Of a stretch of 64,000 nucleotides of DNA, positions 56,589 through 64,000 are shown in pieces. The position numbers were made by a program, and so were the translations under genes. Below the pieces are notes generated by a model. It was not told where the DNA came from and ran no database searches. It was given only the letters and a program-made list of their open reading frames with translations. This DNA is from Apteryx mantelli (lineage: Eukaryota; Chordata; Aves; Apterygiformes; Apterygidae). How positions within the stretch are numbered: the first letter of the stretch is position 1; each line of letters begins with the position of its first letter. The stretch lies in assembly GCF_036417845.1 (NCBI RefSeq), contig NC_089981.1, positions 4,419,501-4,483,500 of the forward strand, given 5' to 3'.

Positions 56589-57104
56589 CACAGAAGTGTG
56601 CAGCCCTCACTCAGAGGTCTTTGTCTTCTCTTCCCCAGCCTGGGCATGTCCCCCTCACTCTGCAGAGCAGCCCCTGCCAGGGAAGGTGGTGCTCTCCTTT
56701 GCCTGCCCTTGTTTCCTGTCTTGGTGCCTTTCCCACTTCTCCCATGGCGTTGCTGTGCTGGGGGGTGAGCAGGGCCTGCGGCACGTGTAGTGTGTGTGCA
56801 GCCTCTCGAGATCTCCATCTTACCCCAGGAAACACCTCAGAAAGAAGGAGTAAAGGAAAGGAAGGAAGGGAAGGAAGGAAAGACAAGTGAGCAGTAAAGA
56901 TGCAGTCTCCATAAGGCTGATGGATGAGATTCTGTGAGACAAGAATCTCTTGCAGAGAAAAGCTCATTTGCAGCCCTCTGTACTCCACGACATGTAATCT
57001 CTGAGGCAACATGTTCATGCAGGCAATGTGATTAGAATCAATGGATGAAGCCCTTGTGCTGTTGCATGCCAAACATTGGTAAATTCCCATTTTTTGATGG
57101 TCCC
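56589..57104. other. No gene recognised
   Basis: Sequence between the provirus and the MRGPR fragment, with an AAGG-rich run at 56850-56881. Confidence 0.5.
56850..56881. repeat. (AAGG)n microsatellite, imperfect
   Basis: GGAAAGGAAGGAAGGGAAGG-type purine run. Confidence 0.8.
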
Positions 57105-57290
57105 TGACTCATCTCTCTGGGACAGCAGCACCAACCCGGTCATTTACTTCCTGGGCAGGAGCAACTGTCACCACCGGCTCCATGGCTCTGGGAAAGTCAC
57201 CTTCTGACAAGCGTTTGCAGAGAAAGCAACGTGCAGAGAAGGAAGCCAAGTGCCCAGAGACACTGCTGCAGAGACTGCTGTATAAATCCC
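57105..57290 (+). pseudogene. MRGPR: MRGPR 3'-end fragment
   Basis: Encodes a TM7-like SSTNPVIYFLGRSN and then a C-terminal tail (FAEKATCREGSQVPRDTAAE) matching the tail of the MRGPR pseudogene at 48060-48222. It includes the same AGATCCCTGCTGG-like 3' flank with small changes. A TGA interrupts the tail near 57207. TM1-TM6 are absent. This is a partial duplicate of the receptor, on the same strand, now separated from the longer copy by the provirus. Confidence 0.8.
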
Positions 57291-58789
57291 TGCTGGCGAG
57301 GAGGTGTGGGAGGGTGGGGCAGCCTGCAGAGGGGACTGAGGGGAGGTGGGCAGCAGTGCTCAGCCCCCAGCAGAGCCAGGGCATCTCCACTGCGGTGGGA
57401 GCAGCTCAACTGGTGACGTGCCCCTTCCGAGCAGGGCTGTGCTGGGGACCAGGGAGCTGGGTGAGAGCGATCCTTGTCTGCACACCATGCCAGTGCCTCT
57501 TCTCATTACGTGGTCCCCCCTTGTGGAAGGGGACATGGTGCGCAGAGCATGGCTAAGCAGAGCATGCAGAGTGGAGGGAGGAAGAGTGACCCAGGATGCT
57601 GGGCATGTCTTTGGGACCCTGAACCTTACAGGGAGTCTTTTCCCTCACTTTGACTTGAGGCCAAGCCTGCAGGACTCCAGGGCATTCTGGCAGCTCCTGG
57701 GAGGCCATTCTCAGCAGGGATGAGTTTCATCCTGGCTATTTTGGGCTTGTATAGAAACATCCTTCAGGTCTGAACACCTAGGGGACCATTCAGCTGGTGC
57801 CACGGCTGCTCTGGTCAACACACAGGGGTCCTGGAGTGATGCGTGGTGCTTCTGTGTGTGTAGAGAAGAGCACCAATTCCTCACCTACACCCTGAGTCTC
57901 TCCATCGCTGTCCCCAGAGGACATCTCAACTCATCTCTCCCAGCTTTCGCCCAAGATGGCCATCTCCAGATGAGTTAGTTGCCCTAGGCTGTCTGTACAG
58001 GCAGTGGAGAGAAAGGTGCTTGTAAGGAGCTTTTCCCTTCCCTATGTGGCTGCAGCACACAGCTCCTGCTGAGCCATCAGCCACCCTCCTGTGCCTGTCC
58101 CAATCTCTTCCCCACCACTGTCTCACCCCACACTGGGGATGCCTCGCTCCCCTTACGCAGTGCCATGCAAGGCCTCTCACCCTAGTGCTTCTGAGAAAGC
58201 TTTCAGCTCCCAGCCACAGCACCTTATCTCACTGTCTTCCCAGTAGCTGCTGGGAGGGTCACCTCTCTTCCTGGCACTGGCACTTGCCTGTTGCTGCAGG
58301 GCTGAAAGGGCATTTCTCTGCCTCTCCATCCAGCTCTCCACACTTTCTATTTTTTATTTTTTATTTTTGGCTCCTGCCCTCAATCCTTCCCTCCTTTGTG
58401 TCTCCATTACTCTCTTTCTGGGTTGGCTGGTGCGTGGATCGAATTAACACTAAAACAGTTTGTGAGCAAGTGAAGGGCTGGATTTAAAAGGAATGGATCT
58501 AAATCTGGTTTTTTGAAATTAAGTTGAGGGCAGAGAAAGAAGGGAAAAATGTCTGCACCAGAACATTGAAAGAACTAACAGGTGTCAAAACTTTTCTTTT
58601 TTGTTTGTTTTAATTCTATGGAGTAGCAGTATTCCTGAAGCCATTTCATGTCAGTTAACAAGGTTTGGAGAAGCCCTTTAATGGTTGATTACAATATTGC
58701 TTTAGCAGAGATTTCACTAGAAACCATGAGACCTCTCCGCTGTCCTCCTTCGTTTGTTTCATTTCATAGGTTCACCTTTGACTGCAGCT
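57291..58789. other. No gene recognised
   Basis: GC-moderate flank of the MRGPR fragment changing to AT-rich DNA near 58.35 kb, with a TTTTTAT run at about 58346-58368, up to the start of duplication copy B. Confidence 0.5.
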
Positions 58790-60204
58790 GCTCAGGTTAA
58801 GAAAGATGGGGCCCATCATGACAGTGAGATTTGTCCGCCCTAAGTTATTTTGTTTAAAAGCTAGATGCCTATTTCACACCTAATCGCACCCTAAAATCAG
58901 TTCTGAGGTAGATCAGATGCATCTGCCTCCAGAGACATTCATTTTTTTCCCTCAGAAGAGCCTAGAGTGACTAAGTCAGGGTTAAATTTGCTGACTTCCA
59001 TTGGCATTAAATAGGTGACTTCCTCCCTCAGTTTCCCAATGCGTATATGAAGGATTTTTTTGACTGACTTGGTAATTCACTGACCTCTGTTAAAACATGC
59101 AAATTCTTGCAAAGAGGCTTTATTCACTGGATTTCCAGTGATGAAATTTCTGGTGAGATAGGACTTGGAGGGTCATCAAGAGGTCACCCAGGACATCTTC
59201 TGTCCCTATAAAAGCTTAATTGTACCACTCCTGAGAGAAATGAGCCCAACCTGTCCTTAAAAGACTCCTGTGATAGGAATTCTTTACCATCCCTGGAGGA
59301 TGGTGACTCTTCCTACAGCTTGAGGTTTCTTTCTTTTTTTCCTTTAATGAGGATTTCTCTTTTACATGTTTTTTGGAATACACAGAAGTTAAAAAAGGAG
59401 AGAAAATATCTAGATTACAAATGGACTATTTTAGCATTCACAATGCTAGGAAGCCAGAGCAGTGGACCTAATGGCCCTTTACACATGGGAAATCCATACA
59501 ACTATCAGCTTGGAGTAAGGAAGAACTCCGAGAAGCGTTAGCTGGATAGGTCCATGCATATGCTTGTCCAGCTGAATATTCAGCTACTCCTTTGACTGTT
59601 ATTTCTTATGGAGAAACCCTGAAATGCCTTTGTGATATCATTAGAAAAGCATTGACTGACAACTGTTTCTTTAAAATATATTTACTTAAACTTTTCAGTC
59701 AAGACAGATCTCATTCTCCTCCTTTGCCCCTTTCTTTCATGCCTTCCCTTCACCAAGCCTCCACCCCTCCCTCCTGCAGCCCCAAGAGCCCTTCAGGTGG
59801 AAGATTTCCTGGGAGAGGGTTAAAGGTTGGTACTTAAATGGTTTTCTTCTCAGCCCTTTTTGCAGCTGCTGGGATATGAAAGCATCATTCAGCACACCCA
59901 GGTCACATCATCCACACAGCCTATTAAACCACTTCTCACACAGGCAGGAAACATGAAGATGCACTTGTGACACATGAAAGCAAGTAATAAATTAGATGAG
60001 ATTGGATTATACACTAACAGCCACCTCCTAAGCAAGTTTTGGAAGATTTCCAGAAGCCATTCTATGTTCTTTAAAGGCACTGTGCTCTAACACATTCATA
60101 CCAGGGGAGACAGAAGTTGAGGAGATAAAGTTGTACAGCCCTTACACAAAATATTAGATCTCTAAACACAGGCGAGGTAAGTTTTGCAGCTTCTCTGCCT
60201 TCTC

Positions 60205-60240
60205 GCTTTGCTTTGCTTTGCTTTGTTTTGCTTTGCTTTC
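60205..60240. repeat. (CTTTG)n microsatellite, copy B
   Basis: Same array as at 1420-1453. Confidence 0.9.
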
Positions 60241-62973
60241 CTCTTCCTTTTCCTTTCTTCTTGCACAAATGTGAAAATACAGAAAGGAACTTCCACTGAA
60301 GTTATCAACTGTCTCTAGTTGTCTTTGGCTAGAATCATATACAGAGCTAGTTCTACAGCCGCAGATTCGATTGCTTCGATATTATTCTTTTGTTTCCCAT
60401 AACCACCTGAGATTTTAGGGAAGAATGCATGCAGTAAGGAGATGGTGCAATTTCTCACCCTTTTTGAGATGTTAAGAGTACACATGAGATTCATTTTATT
60501 TTGCAGCTGATTGCATTATGTCATATAGCTCAGGTCTACCCCTGCAAAGGCACTTGAAGAGATAAGCCATAACTGGTGGCAATCCTCTACTGAATTAGTC
60601 ATTCTAGTAATCCTCTTGGAGTCAACAGTAAGAAACGGGTACCGGCAGCACATGATTCATCACATCTACAAGTAGACTGGTCAGGTTTAATATGCCTAGC
60701 TTAGGTACAGGTGCCTACATGACTTAAGTCGATGAGATGAGATCAGACAGATGAGAGAGTTTGTTAAATGCAGTTTGGTGGTGATGGAAAGGACCTTATC
60801 AAGCAAGATACACAGTCGAGCTGTCTGAATTGTGAATCGGTCCTTTTGTAGATGCACACCTTGTTTTCAGCTCAGGAATTTGCCATCTGCTGGTATTCAG
60901 GCATACAGTTTCCCCTGACCATTTCTCTCTTGGTCACTCCTTTCCAGCTGCCTAAATATGGCCCTGCGATTGCTGTGGTATGCTTCCAGTCATGCTCTGG
61001 CTTGGATGGAGCCCAGCTATTTCTTTTCGACTGGGTACTGCACAGCCATAAAGGTGTGCTCATTTCATCCCTGTCATTTATTTTGTTGAGAAGTCTACGT
61101 CGTTGCTCATTAGAAGGAAGAGGGGTAGAAAGGATCACGACCTGGTAAGACGAGGGAGAAACTGACCTCCCATTGTTCTTACTGATCCTTTTCCTTGTAG
61201 AAATATCTGAAAAGGAACCATCCATGTAAAGTTTACCCTTCTGCTTGAAAAACTTTCATCTAGTGTAAGTACAACTGTAAGCATAGGAAAAGTCCCTAAC
61301 TTTGCCCACTTCCTCTCTCGGCTTCACTTTGTGGGTTTGAAAGTAATCTTGGCTTTTCTCAGTTTCAGTGTTTCCTGGGGATGCTTGATCCCTTTGTGCC
61401 TGCACGAGCCTTTCTGATTATGCTGCAGATGGAAGTAGTTGGTAGATAACTTGGCTTAACTGAATCATTCTGCCGATTTGCTCACAGATCACCAAGACAA
61501 ATGAGAAGACCTGGTTGTGATGTAACTCTGCAGGACTTAAAATAGTGCATTTTAACACCAGCTGACGGGGAATGTTTTGATCCTAGAAGGAAGCCCATAC
61601 AGTGGATATTTTTATTAAAAGAGTGCCTGCTTTTGGCTGACCTTAAACTCTCTGTGAAGAGTTTAATCTGGTGGTTCCCAGACTTCTTTGACCAAAGGAA
61701 CTCTGGTGGTCTGGGCGCATAATGGCAAGCTAGAGACGTTACACTCTTTCTAAAGATGTAGGCTACTCATTTATTAGTGACACGTAATGCTCGATGGGTT
61801 GTAGCTGGAATACAGGGTGAACCAAAGAAGTCCCATGTTTATGCTGGAATGTGACCTTGTCTCGAATGAGAAACTGTATGGATGTAGAAATGCCTAGGGA
61901 CAAGGAGCTCAGCCATAATCTGAAAAAGGTGGATGGCATTACAAAAAGCTCTGAGCTACTTTCAGGCACCAAAAGGGATTATTCTGTAAAGGTCATTCTA
62001 ACCTGGTGGTGCTAATTTGCTTAAGCTCCTCATAGTGAGTGGAGGAAAAAGGGTTCTGCAAAGGACCCTAATTTAGTCATTCTGAATCAGCCTATGAATC
62101 AGACTTATACTGGCTGTTGAAGGAGTTTAGTTAGACTAGCTTCATTAAGCTAAGTTAACCCTTGAAAGGATCACGCAGAGCGTATCAAAAATCATACTAG
62201 GTAAAATCAGTACAATGCTGGGAGAGAAGATCTCACAAGAGTCTTTCATTCTTCCTTCCCCTGATAGAAACAATGCTGAGATTTAGAACAATGTGAAATA
62301 CTACATTAAGTCATATGTGCTATTTTTTTTTCCCTCCATGATAGATAACCTTCCAAGAACTCATTTTTCAGCTTGTGACATTTCATATTTACATTTCAAA
62401 ATGTATATACACAAGAGAGTTCTTTTCTCTGCATGTGGGTACATTTCCCTTCTAAACAAGAATTCAAAGATCATGTGTACTTATAAAGCAAATCATCATT
62501 CTGAGCAATATTTCCAGGTATTCTTAAAGACACCCATTTTACAAAGATTGCTGTCAGGGACTTTGTCTCCCCTGAGGGCAAACATGCTGCACTATCTGCC
62601 TCGTAGTGCCCAAGGTGAACACTCTGGCCTTGTCCTTAGTGCATGGAAGGCTACCAGCCATGGAGCCAGTCCTTCAAAATCCTGGAAGACCAGGATTAAG
62701 GAACATATCACAGAGTGCACCTGTCTCTGTGCCACCAAAGCCATGGCAGAAGCTTTGTACTGTGGAGAATTAAATAGCCGTTAAAAAAAAATACATGACA
62801 GAAACTAAACACTTCATAAGCTTAATACTAATGCTATATCTTTCTTGGTTTGTATCCACTTCCGATATATAACTCATTATTAATAATGAAAAAATGCTGA
62901 TGAATCATGTGTCTGTCTTTGTTTTCCCAGGTGTATAAGCTGTATATTGCATATTGGCACCCGACTGATCAAC

Positions 62974-63909
62974 ATGGAGAATGTAAGCAGTGTGAAGGAA
63001 TTCATTCTTCTGGGCCTTTCAAAGAACCAAGGGGTGCAGAAAATATGTTTTGTGGTGTTTTTGTTCTTCTATATTGTTACTGTGGCAGGAAATCTGCTCA
63101 TCGTTGTCACTGTAGTTAGCAGTCAGCGTCTGAACTCCCCCATGTATTTCTTTCTCTGCCACCTGTCCATTGCAGATCTTTGCCTCTCTTCTGTCACAGC
63201 TCCCAAAATGATTGCTGACTTCCTTGTTGAGAAGAAAACCATATCCTTTGGGGGTTGCATGGCACAGCTATTCGGGTTTCATATCTTTGGCGGCGCTGAA
63301 ATCTTCATCCTCACAGTGATGGCCTATGATCGCTACTTTGCCATATGCAGACCCCTGCACTACACCACGCTCATGACCAGGCGTGTGTGTGGCTGGATGG
63401 TGATGGGTTCATGGGTGGGGGGTTTTGTGCACTCCCTGGTGCAGACCCTCATAACCGTTAGCCTCCCTTTTTGCGGTCCCAACAAAATTGACCACTACTT
63501 CTGTGATGTCCATCCCCTACTACAACTGGCCTGTACCGACACCTATGTTGTGGGCATCATTGTCGTTGCCAATAGTGGAATGATTTGTTTGGTCTCTTTC
63601 TTCATCCTGGTCACGTCCTACATTATGATTTTGTTGTCCTTGAAAAGGCGAACATCCGAAGCGCGGTACAAAGCCCTCTCCACCTGTGGGTCCCACATTA
63701 CTGTGGTGATTCTCTTCTTTGGGCCATGCATATTCACCTACATACGCCCATCCAGCAATCTCTCGGAGGACAAGAGCGTAGCTGTCTTTTACACTGTCAT
63801 CACACCCATGCTGAACCCACTCATCTACACGCTGAGAAATGAGGAGATGAAAAGTGCCATGAGAAAACTGTGGAATAGAAAAGTTTGGAGAGAAAAGGGT
63901 GAGGTGTAG
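62974..63909 (+). CDS. Olfactory receptor, class II, family 4-like (copy B)
   Basis: Intact 311-residue odorant receptor, duplicate of the gene at 4180-5115. All receptor signatures are kept: NVS at residue 3, PMYFFL, C95, [19 protein letters not shown] and PMLNPLIY. Compared with copy A, about 26 residues differ (counting from the ATG nine residues upstream), many within or near membrane segments, for example TM2-TM3 (residues 64-110) and the TM5 region, where ligand contacts are expected in ORs. Copy B keeps the more common OR4 wording at several of these positions ([12 protein letters not shown]), so copy A looks like the more diverged one. The upstream acceptor (62925-62930) and 3' flank are conserved. 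Confidence 0.95.
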   Translation: MENVSSVKEFILLGLSKNQGVQKICFVVFLFFYIVTVAGNLLIVVTVVSSQRLNSPMYFFLCHLSIADLCLSSVTAPKMIADFLVEKKTISFGGCMAQLFGFHIFGGAEIFILTVMAYDRYFAICRPLHYTTLMTRRVCGWMVMGSWVGGFVHSLVQTLITVSLPFCGPNKIDHYFCDVHPLLQLACTDTYVVGIIVVANSGMICLVSFFILVTSYIMILLSLKRRTSEARYKALSTCGSHITVVILFFGPCIFTYIRPSSNLSEDKSVAVFYTVITPMLNPLIYTLRNEEMKSAMRKLWNRKVWREKGEV

Positions 63910-64000
63910 AACTGTGGTAACATTTTCTCAGGAGCTGAGAAAATCAAGTCTCTCTCACTATAATTCCATTTTGGAAAATTTACTGAAAGCTCCCTTCTGA

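Larger units (their letters stand above)
58790..64000. repeat. Segmental duplication, copy B
   Basis: Direct repeat of 1-5206, beginning at GCTCAGGTTAAG (58790) and reaching the window end. The true left edge may lie upstream of 58790, because the matching part of copy A is cut by the window start. Indels are few (for example a shorter T run near 59335 and three added bases near 60305). Non-coding sequence from 58790 to 62930 has no other gene. Confidence 0.95.

Noticed and set aside
1-64000. CRISPR array, bacterial operons, ribosome binding sites, rRNA or tRNA genes
   Set aside because: The window is vertebrate nuclear DNA; I saw no direct-repeat/spacer array and no RNA gene I could support by eye.

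Overview
The window reads as nuclear DNA of a bird. The evidence is a 5'-truncated CR1 LINE with the typical avian 3' tail, an endogenous retrovirus with alpharetrovirus hallmarks (tRNA-Trp primer site, 6-bp target duplication, gag AUG plus six codons before a splice donor), intron-poor class II olfactory receptor (OR) genes, and a MAS/MRGPR receptor remnant. The species cannot be named from sequence alone. No database search was run; all family calls come from motifs read in the sequence.

Layout. (1) 1-5206 and 58790-64000 are two direct copies of one segment about 5.2 kb long, roughly 97% alike by eye. Each ends in an intact family-4-type OR gene (4180-5115 and 62974-63909). The duplication may run past both window edges. 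(2) 5.2-27 kb is AT-rich, gene-poor OR-cluster DNA with three OR pseudogenes (9701-10168 +, 13424-14443 -, 20749-21695 -), a CR1 LINE on the minus strand (15921-17045) meeting a second CR1 tail in the opposite orientation, and several microsatellites. (3) 27.6-31 kb is GC-richer, with low-complexity C/T tracts and a perfect 13-bp-arm hairpin; no gene is recognised. (4) 31.7-42.9 kb holds a multi-exon, plus-strand paralogue of the chromatin AAA+ ATPase ATAD2. It keeps most of the AAA1 module, the degenerate AAA2 module and the conserved C-terminus, but no bromodomain exon was found. It carries a tandem array of about 236-bp exon-plus-intron units, and one exon has a frameshift and a lost splice donor. 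(5) 43.5-44.2 kb is a dense CpG island with no assigned gene. (6) 47.2-48.2 kb is an MRGPR-type GPCR pseudogene; a second, shorter copy of its 3' end lies at 57105-57290. (7) 49233-56582 is a complete-length provirus on the minus strand, LTR-gag-pro-pol-env-LTR. It has 233-bp LTRs differing at only two positions, a CCCTCC target duplication, PBS and PPT. It is young but apparently defective: reading-frame breaks in gag and env and an in-frame stop in pol.

How it fits together. This is a rapidly evolving chemosensory/orphan-GPCR neighbourhood shaped by segmental duplication, tandem exon duplication and recent retroviral insertion. The only protein genes that look fully intact are the two duplicated OR genes. 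Their coding differences (26 amino-acid changes against about 11 silent codons, counted by eye) suggest relaxed or diversifying selection since duplication.
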